DNA of 64,000 nucleotides from Arthrobacter_J sp038199985. GTDB taxonomy: Bacteria; Actinomycetota; Actinomycetes; Actinomycetales; Micrococcaceae. The stretch's first letter is position 1, and every line of letters begins with the position of its first letter. Of the stretch, positions 8,767-16,188 are shown in pieces. The stretch is from assembly GCA_038199985.1 (NCBI GenBank), contig JBBPYK010000015.1, positions 3,320 to 67,319 of the forward strand, read 5' to 3'. The position numbers were made by a program, and so were the translations under genes. Below the pieces are notes generated by a model that was not told the origin of the DNA, did no database searches, and saw only the letters and a list, made by a program, of their open reading frames with translations.

Positions 8767-9669
8767 ATGTCTATCTATCTCAATAAAGACTCCAAGGTGA
8801 TTGTCCAGGGCATCACCGGAGGCGAAGGCACCAAGCACACTGCGCTGATGCTCAAGGCCGGCACTCAGGTTGTTGGTGGCGTTAACGCCCGCAAAGCTGG
8901 CACCGAAGTGACCCACGGTGACGTGACTCTGCCCGTTTTCGCGACGGTCAGCGAGGCCATCGAAAAGACCGCCGCGGATGTTTCGATCGTTTTTGTGCCG
9001 CCAGCCTTCACCAAGGACGCTGTCATGGAAGCGATCGACGCCGGTATCGGCCTTGTCGTGGTCATCACCGAGGGCGTACCCGTCCAGGATTCTGCTGAGT
9101 TCTGGGCCCACGCCCAGTCCAAGAAGGACGCCAGCGGCAAGCAGGTCACGCGAATCATTGGCCCGAACTGTCCCGGTATCATCACCCCCGGAGAAGCACT
9201 CGTTGGCATCACGCCCAACAACATCACGGGTAAGGGCGGCGTCGGTCTGGTTTCCAAGTCCGGAACCTTGACCTACCAGATGATGTACGAACTGCGGGAT
9301 CTTGGATTCTCCACGGCCATCGGTATTGGTGGGGACCCGGTCATCGGGACCACGCACATCGATGCGCTAGAGGCGTTCGAAGCTGATCCTGAGACTAAGG
9401 CTATTGTGATGATCGGTGAAATTGGAGGCGACGCCGAAGAGCGTGCCGCTGAGTTCATCAAGGCCAATGTGACCAAACCCGTTGTTGGTTACGTTGCCGG
9501 GTTCACCGCTCCGGAAGGCAAAACCATGGGCCACGCAGGTGCCATCGTTTCGGGCTCCGCTGGAACAGCCCAGGCCAAGAAGGAAGCCCTCGAAGCTGCA
9601 GGTGTCAAGGTTGGCAAGACGCCGTCCGAGACAGCGCAGCTGCTCCGGGATATCTACGCAACCCTGTAG
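8767..9669 (+). CDS. sucD: Succinate-CoA ligase, alpha subunit
   Basis: A 300-residue subunit carrying the CoA-binding Rossmann domain (SKVIVQGITGGEGTKHT at the N-terminus) and the phosphorylated histidine in GHAGAIVSG (His256). GPNCPGIITPGE and IGIGGDPVIGTTHID are further family signatures. It forms the catalytic heterodimer with SucC in the cytoplasm. It starts 18 bases after sucC and ends in a strong bidirectional hairpin, which closes the operon. Confidence 0.97.
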   Translation: MSIYLNKDSKVIVQGITGGEGTKHTALMLKAGTQVVGGVNARKAGTEVTHGDVTLPVFATVSEAIEKTAADVSIVFVPPAFTKDAVMEAIDAGIGLVVVITEGVPVQDSAEFWAHAQSKKDASGKQVTRIIGPNCPGIITPGEALVGITPNNITGKGGVGLVSKSGTLTYQMMYELRDLGFSTAIGIGGDPVIGTTHIDALEAFEADPETKAIVMIGEIGGDAEERAAEFIKANVTKPVVGYVAGFTAPEGKTMGHAGAIVSGSAGTAQAKKEALEAAGVKVGKTPSETAQLLRDIYATL

Positions 9670-9684
9670 CCCCGTTTTTGCATG

Positions 9685-9724
9685 AACTGTGCCCGCTGAG
9701 TCTGATGACTCCGCGGGCACAGTT
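9685..9724. terminator. Bidirectional terminator between sucD and the ferritin/VIT1 gene
   Basis: Perfect 12-bp stem (AACTGTGCCCGC at 9685-9696 with 9713-9724) extended by an inner GAGT/ACTC pairing. It sits between the convergent sucD stop (9669) and the stop of the minus-strand gene at 9746. Confidence 0.75.
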
Positions 9725-9745
9725 GTTGAGGAACACTGACGGGAA

Positions 9746-10861
9746 CTAAACGATAACGCCGCCAAAGAGCAAGCCCAGAAGGTAAGTGGCGGCCGCGGCG
9801 CCGAGCCCGATAGCGAGCTGGCGCAGCCCGCGCTTCGTCGGGGATGCGCCGGAGAGAAGTCCCACAACACCACCAGTGACCAAGAGCGCCAGACCAACCA
9901 GAACACAGGCGACGATAACCGCAGCGAGGCCAGACATGCCAAAAATATAAGGTAGGACGGGAATGATGGCGCCGGAAGCGAAGAAGCAGAAACTCGCCGC
10001 AGCTGCGCCTATCCCGGTGCCCACCGTTTCGTGTTCATCGCTCTCGTTGATCTGATCTGGCCGTAGCGACAGACTGGGGTCACAATCGCAGCTATAGACT
10101 CCCATTCGTTCGGCGGCTCGATGCTCGGCATTTTCAAGCGACATTCCACGCGCCCGATAAACCAACACCAGCTCATTCGCTTCGATGTCCAACGACTCCG
10201 AAGCGGAGAGGGTCACCTGCGTGGGCCTCGACGCGTTCAATAACTCGCGTTGTGAGCCGACCGACACGTACTCACCGGCTGCCATCGACAGGGCCCCGGC
10301 CAACAGCCCAGCGAACCCGCTAAACAGGATGAAGGCGCTCGATGCACCGGTAGCACCGATGCCCATGACCAGCGCGAGATTACTCACCAAGCCGTCATTA
10401 GCGCCGAATACCGCCGCTCGGAAGTTACCGGACAGGCGATTGCGCCCACGCGTCGCCAGCGCACGGACCACTTCCTCGTGAATTTTCTCGTCCGCAGCCA
10501 TACCAGCCGTGGCATCGTCATCCTTGGTATACGGAGAGTCACTCTCGGCGCGCTGGGCTAAGGCAAGAACAAAAACAAAGCCGAAATGACGGGCCAGGAA
10601 CCGCAGCGCTACACGCCGTTGGGAGGGCCGACGTCGTCCTGGCCCGTGCTCACCCAGCAACTGGCGCCAATGGTCTTCGTGGCGTCCTTCTGCGTCAGCG
10701 AGAGCGAGTAGAATATCGCGCTCCTCGCCCTGACGACGTTGCGCGAGGTCGCGGTAAAGCGCGGCCTCAGCCTTTTCATCCGCAAGATAGCGGCGCCATC
10801 GGCTGATCTCGGCTGGTGTTGGATCCCGGCGCCCGTGATCGAGGGCTGGCATGGGTGGCAC
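9746..10861 (-). CDS. Membrane-bound ferritin-like protein with VIT1/CCC1 domain (MbfA type)
   Basis: A 371-residue fusion. The N-terminal ~135 residues form a ferritin/rubrerythrin-like four-helix domain with iron-ligand patterns YLADEKAEAALYRDL, DAEGRHEDHW and DEKIHEEV (ExxH). The C-terminal half is a VIT1/CCC1 iron/manganese transporter domain (FGANDGLVSNLALVMG, GALSMAAGEYVSVGSQRELL, and three hydrophobic segments at the end). MbfA proteins of this architecture export iron and protect against peroxide. I chose GTG at 10861 because AGGAG lies 6 bases before it; the frame is open to a TTG at 10951 and an ATG three codons later is possible. It diverges from the PerM gene. Confidence 0.88.
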   Translation of the reverse strand: MPPMPALDHGRRDPTPAEISRWRRYLADEKAEAALYRDLAQRRQGEERDILLALADAEGRHEDHWRQLLGEHGPGRRRPSQRRVALRFLARHFGFVFVLALAQRAESDSPYTKDDDATAGMAADEKIHEEVVRALATRGRNRLSGNFRAAVFGANDGLVSNLALVMGIGATGASSAFILFSGFAGLLAGALSMAAGEYVSVGSQRELLNASRPTQVTLSASESLDIEANELVLVYRARGMSLENAEHRAAERMGVYSCDCDPSLSLRPDQINESDEHETVGTGIGAAAASFCFFASGAIIPVLPYIFGMSGLAAVIVACVLVGLALLVTGGVVGLLSGASPTKRGLRQLAIGLGAAAATYLLGLLFGGVIV

Positions 10862-10892
10862 GGAGAACTCCTGAGTTTGACGAGGACGAACA

Positions 10893-10898
10893 ATTCTA
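10893..10898 (-). promoter_or_regulatory. -10 box (TAGAAT) for the ferritin/VIT1 gene
   Basis: On the minus strand TAGAAT lies 31 bases before the chosen GTG start. The same hexamer serves the divergent gene 41 bases away, so both promoters share a 90-bp region. No clear -35 or iron-regulator box is seen. Confidence 0.35.
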
Positions 10899-10938
10899 CC
10901 AACCGGCCGGGTCCCCTGAATAATTGAGAGCGAACCGC

Positions 10939-10944
10939 TAGAAT
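10939..10944 (+). promoter_or_regulatory. -10 box (TAGAAT) for the leaderless PerM-type gene
   Basis: TAGAAT ends 7 bases before the GTG at 10952. No ribosome site is present, which supports a leaderless mRNA starting at or next to the GTG. Confidence 0.45.
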
Positions 10945-10951
10945 CAGACAA

Positions 10952-12166
10952 GTGAGCAAAGACAAAATTCGCATAGGCGTACCCATCCTGGAAAAGTCCT
11001 CCGCAGAGGATAGCGGCCGGAGCTCGATCTGGAGCGACAGTCTGGGAAGGGCCGGTCTGCGCTGTGCCCAGATCTTGCTAATCCTCTCTGTCGCGGTCAT
11101 CGCGATCTATGGGCTGCTGCAAGTCAAGCTCGTGGTTATCCCGCTGCTGCTTGCACTGATCCTCGCTGCTGCGATCGGTCCGGTGGTGCACTGGCTGCAT
11201 AGCAAGGGATGGCCCAGTGCCCTTGCCACTGGGACGTCTTTCCTTCTGCTCTTGGTGGTATTCGGGGGCGTGATCACCGGGATCGTTGCCGCCGTTCGGA
11301 GCGAGATGGACGCACTTGTCGAACAGGCGGTTGAGGGCTTTGACCAACTCGTGGCATTCGCTCAAAACGGTCCTATCCCACTGGACAGCACCGCGATTGA
11401 GGATGCAAAGAACGCGGCGGCCGACTTCTTAACGAGCAGCACAGTGGGGAACACCGCCCTTGCCGGACTTTCTGTGGCCACCAGCATCATCACAGGGTTT
11501 GTACTCATGGCAGTGGTGCTGTTCTTCTTCTTGAAAGACGGCGCCAAAATCTGGGGCTTTTTCCTCCGCCTGTTCAAGGGCGAACAGCAGGATAAAGCGC
11601 GGCTGGCAGGCCACCGGGCTATGGAGGTCTTTGGTGGCTACGTTCGCGGAACAGCCCTGATTGCGCTGGTGGACGCCATCTTCATCGGTGGCGCCCTCTT
11701 CTTCCTCGGTGTGCCACTGGCTTTGCCTTTGGCCGTCATCGTCTTCGTCACCGCGTTCATCCCCATTGTCGGCGCAACAGTGGCGGGCGTGCTCGCAGCG
11801 CTCGTTGCCCTCGTGGCCAACGGCCCGTTCGTGGCGCTAATGGTCATTATCGCGGTGGTCGTTGTCAACCAGTTGGAGGGAAATCTCCTGCAGCCGGTAG
11901 TCATGGGTAAGTCACTCAGCATCCATGCGCTGGTTATTTTGCTTGCACTGACAGCGGGAACCATTCTTGCCGGGATTATCGGCGCCATCCTGGCCGTGCC
12001 GATCACCGCCGTCGCGTGGGCCGTGATCAAGGTATGGACCGGCGAAGATGATGGTTCCCCGGAGGTCCGCCGCAAGATTAGAGAGTTTACTGACACTGAC
12101 AAGGACACCGACGGAGGGATCAAGGCCGCAGCCGAATTCGCGGATGCCGAGGGACGCCACAGCTAG
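10952..12166 (+). CDS. AI-2E family transporter (PerM/YdiK type)
   Basis: A 404-residue integral protein with about eight membrane helices. An N-terminal helix pair (AQILLILSVAVIAIYGLLQ, VVIPLLLALILAAAIGPVV) is followed by a soluble stretch, then VLMAVVLFFFLKDG, GGYVRGTALIALVDAIFIG, AFIPIVGATVAGVLAALVAL and the family motif NQLEGNLLQPVVMGKSLSIH. Homologues are linked to autoinducer export, sodium/proton exchange or permease roles; the substrate is unknown here. The start is a leaderless GTG. It is divergent from the ferritin/VIT1 gene and its stop is 9 bases from the convergent small gene. Confidence 0.9.
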   Translation: MSKDKIRIGVPILEKSSAEDSGRSSIWSDSLGRAGLRCAQILLILSVAVIAIYGLLQVKLVVIPLLLALILAAAIGPVVHWLHSKGWPSALATGTSFLLLLVVFGGVITGIVAAVRSEMDALVEQAVEGFDQLVAFAQNGPIPLDSTAIEDAKNAAADFLTSSTVGNTALAGLSVATSIITGFVLMAVVLFFFLKDGAKIWGFFLRLFKGEQQDKARLAGHRAMEVFGGYVRGTALIALVDAIFIGGALFFLGVPLALPLAVIVFVTAFIPIVGATVAGVLAALVALVANGPFVALMVIIAVVVVNQLEGNLLQPVVMGKSLSIHALVILLALTAGTILAGIIGAILAVPITAVAWAVIKVWTGEDDGSPEVRRKIREFTDTDKDTDGGIKAAAEFADAEGRHS

Positions 12167-12174
12167 TACGGCTT

Positions 12175-12480
12175 CTACTTGGGCTGGCTACAGGAAAACC
12201 GTATGGCGCGACCAGCGTAGGATCCGGACGCAGCCACGGTAACGACCAACTCGACCTGATCGCGGATCCATACGGTGGATCGCACAGCACTGCTCAGGCT
12301 GCGGGCAAAATGTTCCGGATTTGCTACCAACCAACTTTGCCATTGGCCTCCTGCGGCGAAGCTCACCGTGCCTTTAGTTAGATCCACAACCGGCAGCACC
12401 GATACGGTGCATGCGGATGAGGCAGGTTGCCGGACGGCAGTACGAGCCGTCGTCGAACTGGTCAGGGTGGGAGCGAACAT
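12175..12480 (-). CDS. Small hypothetical protein, 101 residues
   Basis: ATG at 12480 is preceded by AAAGG with 8-nt spacing, and codon use looks like a real gene (mixed G/C third positions, few rare codons). The protein is Thr/Ser-rich at the N-terminus and then mixes beta-like stretches (TVSFAAGGQWQSWLV, STVWIRDQVELVVTVAAS). Two cysteines are present and there is no signal peptide or membrane helix. I recognise no family. It is convergent with the PerM-type gene and divergent from the XRE regulator. The overlapping ORF on the plus strand (12275-12523) has no ribosome site and is less likely. Confidence 0.5.
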   Translation of the reverse strand: MFAPTLTSSTTARTAVRQPASSACTVSVLPVVDLTKGTVSFAAGGQWQSWLVANPEHFARSLSSAVRSTVWIRDQVELVVTVAASGSYAGRAIRFSCSQPK

Positions 12481-12710
12481 GTCGCGGGCCTTTCGGTTGC
12501 TCTTGCCTGCACCGATGACATGAAGTGCAAACCGCTTCCTCATCCGAACCACCCGTAAGCATGGGGTTGGTGCGCGGCCAGTCGGAGCTTGGCGCCGCAT
12601 CTCTTGAAGCTCCTTTCACCCTACCGTCAACCGGTTCCTGTTGCACAGGCTCTGGGTGGTCCCGGGTATGCTCGGGAAACAGTCAGTCGACGTGCCGGAA
12701 AGAGGAATCG

Positions 12711-13289
12711 ATGAAGGCCCTCCCCGTGGAGACGAGCAACGCGCCCATCGCCATAGGTCCGCACATCCGCGCCGCGCGCCAAGCGCATCGGATGACCATC
12801 GGTCAGGTCGCTGAGGCCACTGGCCTCACCAAGGGATTCCTTTCCCGCGTTGAGCGGGACCTGACCTCGCCGTCGGTCGCTTCGCTGGTGACCCTGTGTC
12901 AGGTGCTCTCCATCTCCATTGGCGATTTGTTCGCCGTTCCGGAAACACATCACACACGTTGGGCTGAAGCGCCTCACGTCAGCCTGGGTGGAATTGGGAT
13001 CGACGAACGGCTGATCACGGCTCGTTCAGAGAGGCGGTTGCAAGTGATACGGGCCGTCGTGGAACCGCACGGGCGTGGAGAATCGGAGCTCTATACGGTT
13101 GACTGCGAAGTTGAGGTACTCCACGTGGCGTCCGGACGGCTAACGCTGATTCTTGCCAATGAAGGCTACGAGTTGGAGGCCGGAGACACCGTCACATTCC
13201 CGGGCCGTGAACCGCATTCGTGGACCAACCCGTGGGACGAGGAGGCCGTTGTTCTATGGACTCTCGTCCATCCTTCCGGTCGAGGATAG
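12711..13289 (+). CDS. XRE-family regulator with C-terminal cupin domain
   Basis: A 192-residue regulator. Residues 19-75 are an HTH_3 domain (IRAARQAHRMTIGQVAEATG, then KGFLSRVERDLTSPSVASLV); residues ~110-188 form a cupin (SELYTVDCEVEVLHVASG, YELEAGDTVTFPGREPHSW) that probably senses a small ligand. AGAGGA lies 6 bases before ATG 12711; longer in-frame starts upstream lack a ribosome site. It precedes the ureohydrolase/TPP enzyme genes on the same strand and is the best candidate for their regulator. Members often control amino-acid or polyamine catabolism. Confidence 0.88.
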   Translation: MKALPVETSNAPIAIGPHIRAARQAHRMTIGQVAEATGLTKGFLSRVERDLTSPSVASLVTLCQVLSISIGDLFAVPETHHTRWAEAPHVSLGGIGIDERLITARSERRLQVIRAVVEPHGRGESELYTVDCEVEVLHVASGRLTLILANEGYELEAGDTVTFPGREPHSWTNPWDEEAVVLWTLVHPSGRG

Positions 13290-13304
13290 CGGTCTCGGAC
13301 AAAC

Positions 13305-13333
13305 TTGACCGTCACTGGCACGTAAAATAGCCT
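13305..13333 (+). promoter_or_regulatory. Sigma-70-type promoter for the ureohydrolase operon
   Basis: TTGACC (13305-13310), a 17-bp spacer, and TAGCCT (13328-13333). This is one of the best -35/-10 pairs in the window and would start transcription near 13340, about 75 bases before the ureohydrolase ATG. The leader of that length leaves room for control by the XRE-cupin protein. Confidence 0.6.
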
Positions 13334-13415
13334 CTAGGCAACTGTTGATGCTTATCAGAAAACAATCCGGCGTTCGCCGCCGTGGGCTCCCAGGCCCGGA
13401 ACGGAGCACATTCCG

Positions 13416-14405
13416 ATGGAAGAAATACGAGTCACCGAGAACGGCAACGTAGGGCCCATCGATTCTTCACGGATCCCTCGCTATGCAGGTGCAGCTACGT
13501 TCGCTCGCCTTCCACGCTTGGATCAGGTGCAGCATGCGGACATTGCCGTAGTCGGTGTGCCTTTTGACACAGGTGTTTCCTACCGTCCCGGAGCCCGTTT
13601 TGGGGCAAACCATGTCCGGGAGTCCTCGCGCCTTTTGCGCCCCTACAACCCGGCACAAGATGTTTCACCGTTCGCGAATGTCCAGGTGGCTGACGCTGGC
13701 GATATGGCCGTGAACCCCTTCAACATCAACGAGGCGATTGAAGAGGTTCAGCAGAACGCGCTGGACCTTACCGCGAAGGGAACCTCGCTGGTCACCCTCG
13801 GCGGAGATCACACCATTGCGTTGCCGTTGCTGCGCGCTGCGACAGAACGTGCTGGACAACCCGTGGCCATGCTTCACTTTGATGCACACCTTGACACCTG
13901 GGATACCTATTTCGGCGCGGAATACACGCACGGAACACCCTTCCGCCGCGCCGTCGAAGAAGGAATTCTGGACACTGAGGCAATCTCCCACGTCGGCACA
14001 CGCGGACCGCTCTACGGCAAGAAGGACCTTGAGGACGACCGCCGCTTCGGCTTCGGAATCGTCACCTCCTCGGACGTCTTCCGGCAGGGCGTGGACGAGG
14101 TTATCGCGAAACTGCGCGATCGGATCGGCGACCGCCCCCTGTACATCTCCGTGGATATCGATGTCTTGGATCCGGCCCATGCGCCCGGAACCGGGACACC
14201 GGAAGCCGGCGGAATGACGAGCCGCGAACTGTTGGAAATCATCCGTGGGATGCGCGGTATGAACCTGGTGGGAGCCGACGTCGTCGAAGTTGCTCCTGCC
14301 TACGACCACGCGGAAATTACTGGCATCGCAGCCTCGCACGTAGCGTACGATCTCGTAACACTTCTGGCAGACAAGGCCTCCACAACCAGCGACGGGAAAA
14401 AGTAG
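13416..14405 (+). CDS. speB: Agmatinase/guanidinobutyrase-type ureohydrolase
   Basis: A 329-residue binuclear manganese hydrolase that removes urea from a guanidino compound. The metal ligands are visible: GGDHT (residues 129-133), DAHLD (156-160) and SVDIDVLDPAHAPGTGTPE with Asp247 and Asp249. Length and sequence fit the agmatinase/guanidinobutyrase/guanidino-acid group rather than arginase. The start has CGGAG 6 bases upstream. The next gene begins directly after the stop codon, so the two are co-translated. A TPP-dependent 2-oxo acid decarboxylase next door makes 4-guanidinobutyrate a likely substrate (arginine transaminase route), but agmatine or another guanidine cannot be excluded. Confidence 0.9.
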   Translation: MEEIRVTENGNVGPIDSSRIPRYAGAATFARLPRLDQVQHADIAVVGVPFDTGVSYRPGARFGANHVRESSRLLRPYNPAQDVSPFANVQVADAGDMAVNPFNINEAIEEVQQNALDLTAKGTSLVTLGGDHTIALPLLRAATERAGQPVAMLHFDAHLDTWDTYFGAEYTHGTPFRRAVEEGILDTEAISHVGTRGPLYGKKDLEDDRRFGFGIVTSSDVFRQGVDEVIAKLRDRIGDRPLYISVDIDVLDPAHAPGTGTPEAGGMTSRELLEIIRGMRGMNLVGADVVEVAPAYDHAEITGIAASHVAYDLVTLLADKASTTSDGKK

Positions 14406-16094
14406 ATGGACAATATTGACAGCGGTACCGTGGCACCGGCTGAGCCCGTGAATAACGCGGATGCAACCTCGGCTCAACGAAACGGCGGAGACCTCGTCGT
14501 CGAAACGCTTGCGGCCCTCGGCGCGCGAACCGTGTTCGGCATTCCGGGTCAGCACGCGCTCGGCCTTTTCGACGCGCTTTCGCGCTCCAGCCTCGAGTTT
14601 GTGTCCTCCCGCGTAGAAAATAACTCAGCGTTCGCAGCCGACGGCTACTCCCGCGCTACTGGCGAGGTCGGCGTTCTGTTCCTTTCCACCGGCCCCGGAG
14701 CATTGACGTCGCTTGCCGGATTGCAGGAAGCGTATGCCACTGGTGTCCCGGTAGTTGTCGTGGCAAGCCAGATCCCGCTCGAAGGGCTGGGAGCCCGCCG
14801 TAAGGGCATGCTGCACCAACTCGATGACCAGAAGGCATCGGCGGCGAACGTGACCAAGAGCCAGCGGCTGGTCCAGTACGCGTCCGGCATCCCCTCCGCT
14901 ATTCAGGACGCCTGGACCGAAGCGATTTCCTCTCCGCAGGGACCTGTCTGGGTGGAAGTGCCACAGGACGTACTGCTGGATGTCACCATGGTGCCGCAGG
15001 TCGAAGATGCCCTCGCCGAGCCTTTTGATAACCCACCGCGTGTGGAACTCACCCGCGAAGCTGTTGCCTGGCTCTCGGAGGCAAAGCGGCCGGCGATTAT
15101 CGCTGGCGGCGGAACCCGTAGAGGCCATGCCGAGAAACAACTGCTCTCCATCGCTGAAAAGCTGCGAGCACCGGTGCTGTGCTCACCCGGGGGCAACGGG
15201 GCTTTTCCCTGGACGCATCCCCTGTCCCTGCAGTCATGGGCTGAGGACCGCTACGTGACCGAGGTGCTCGAGGACGCGGATGTTCTCGTTGTCATCGGTT
15301 CCTCACTGGGCGAAGTGACGTCCAACTACTTCACGCTCGAGCCACGTGGCCGGATCATCCAGATCGACGCCGAACCCCGCGTCCTGGAATCCAACCGCCC
15401 TGCACTCGGAATCCGCGCCGATGCCGGACAGGCACTCAGTGCCCTCGACGATGCTCTGGGGACTTCCGGGCTTGCGGACTGGCATGGACGCACGCCGGAA
15501 GAGGTTGTCACCGAGACACTGGCCAAGGTGGAGTCTCGCCTTGAGTCACAAGGTCTCACCAAGGAACGACAGTTCATGGCAGATATCCGCGCAGCGGTGC
15601 CAGACAGCATGCAGACATTCTGGGACATGACGATTTCCGCTTACTGGGCATGGAGCTGCTGGGACTCCCGGACGGGAGAGTTCCACTCCGCCCAGGGTGC
15701 CGGTGGGCTGGGTTACGGATTCCCAGGCGCTATCGGTGGGGCCGTAGGCTCCGGTGAACGGGTCCTGGCCGTTGCCGGTGACGGTTCCGCGATGTACTCG
15801 ATCGCTGAACTGGCCACAGCGAAGCAGCACAATCTGCCTGTTACCTGGCTTATCGTGGACGACGGCGGCTACGGAATCCTGCGCGAATATATGGTTGGAG
15901 CTTTCGGGAAGGCCACGGCAACAGAGCTTGCACGTCCGGACTTCGTCAAGTTAGCCGAAGCCTTCGGTGTTCCGGCGCGGCGTGTTGCTCCCGAGGATAT
16001 CCAGAGCGCACTCGAGGAGAGCTTCGCTGGAGACGGACCCAACGTCGTCGTCGTTGAAACGCTCCTGAGGATGTTTGAACCGACCCACATGTAG
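14406..16094 (+). CDS. Thiamine pyrophosphate-dependent decarboxylase-like enzyme
   Basis: A 562-residue protein with the three-domain fold of acetolactate synthase, benzoylformate decarboxylase and 2-ketoarginine decarboxylase (AruI). The cofactor-activating glutamate is Glu71 (SSRVENNSAFAADGYSR); the central domain includes IAGGGTRRGHA. The Mg/TPP motif is GDGSAMYSIAELATAKQ (residues 458 on) but ends in VDDGGYG where most relatives have NN. The ATG touches the TAG of the ureohydrolase gene. Paired with that enzyme it may turn 2-ketoarginine into 4-guanidinobutyraldehyde; this role is inference. A hairpin terminator follows 6 bases after the stop. Confidence 0.85.
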   Translation: MDNIDSGTVAPAEPVNNADATSAQRNGGDLVVETLAALGARTVFGIPGQHALGLFDALSRSSLEFVSSRVENNSAFAADGYSRATGEVGVLFLSTGPGALTSLAGLQEAYATGVPVVVVASQIPLEGLGARRKGMLHQLDDQKASAANVTKSQRLVQYASGIPSAIQDAWTEAISSPQGPVWVEVPQDVLLDVTMVPQVEDALAEPFDNPPRVELTREAVAWLSEAKRPAIIAGGGTRRGHAEKQLLSIAEKLRAPVLCSPGGNGAFPWTHPLSLQSWAEDRYVTEVLEDADVLVVIGSSLGEVTSNYFTLEPRGRIIQIDAEPRVLESNRPALGIRADAGQALSALDDALGTSGLADWHGRTPEEVVTETLAKVESRLESQGLTKERQFMADIRAAVPDSMQTFWDMTISAYWAWSCWDSRTGEFHSAQGAGGLGYGFPGAIGGAVGSGERVLAVAGDGSAMYSIAELATAKQHNLPVTWLIVDDGGYGILREYMVGAFGKATATELARPDFVKLAEAFGVPARRVAPEDIQSALEESFAGDGPNVVVVETLLRMFEPTHM

Positions 16095-16100
16095 TTTTTA

Positions 16101-16149
16101 CCTCCCGCTCGCGACACCCGAGTTATCACCACCCTTTGCGAGCGGGAGG
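16101..16149 (+). terminator. Hairpin terminator after the TPP enzyme gene
   Basis: Perfect 12-bp stem (CCTCCCGCTCGC at 16101-16112 with 16138-16149) around a 25-nt loop, starting 6 bases after the stop codon. It separates the ureohydrolase operon from the FAD dehydrogenase gene, which has its own -10 box. Confidence 0.65.
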
Positions 16150-16176
16150 AGTCTACCGGCAGCGCTGTTCCTCCGT

Positions 16177-16182
16177 TAGTGT
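16177..16182 (+). promoter_or_regulatory. -10 box (TAGTGT) for the leaderless FAD dehydrogenase gene
   Basis: TAGTGT ends 6 bases before ATG 16189, and there is no ribosome site. A leaderless transcript is likely. Confidence 0.4.
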
Positions 16183-16188
16183 CTGATC

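Noticed and set aside
8215..9357. 380-codon minus-strand ORF opposite sucC/sucD
   Set aside because: It mirrors the codon pattern of sucCD on the other strand, has no ribosome site and looks like no protein family; high-GC genes often give such shadows.
12525..12710. N-terminal extension of the XRE-cupin regulator
   Set aside because: The frame is open but without ribosome site; AGAGGA before ATG 12711 and the family length support the shorter protein.
13665..14555. 296-codon minus-strand ORF opposite the ureohydrolase gene
   Set aside because: Shadow of a gene with clear metal-binding motifs; no ribosome site and a composition unlike a folded protein.
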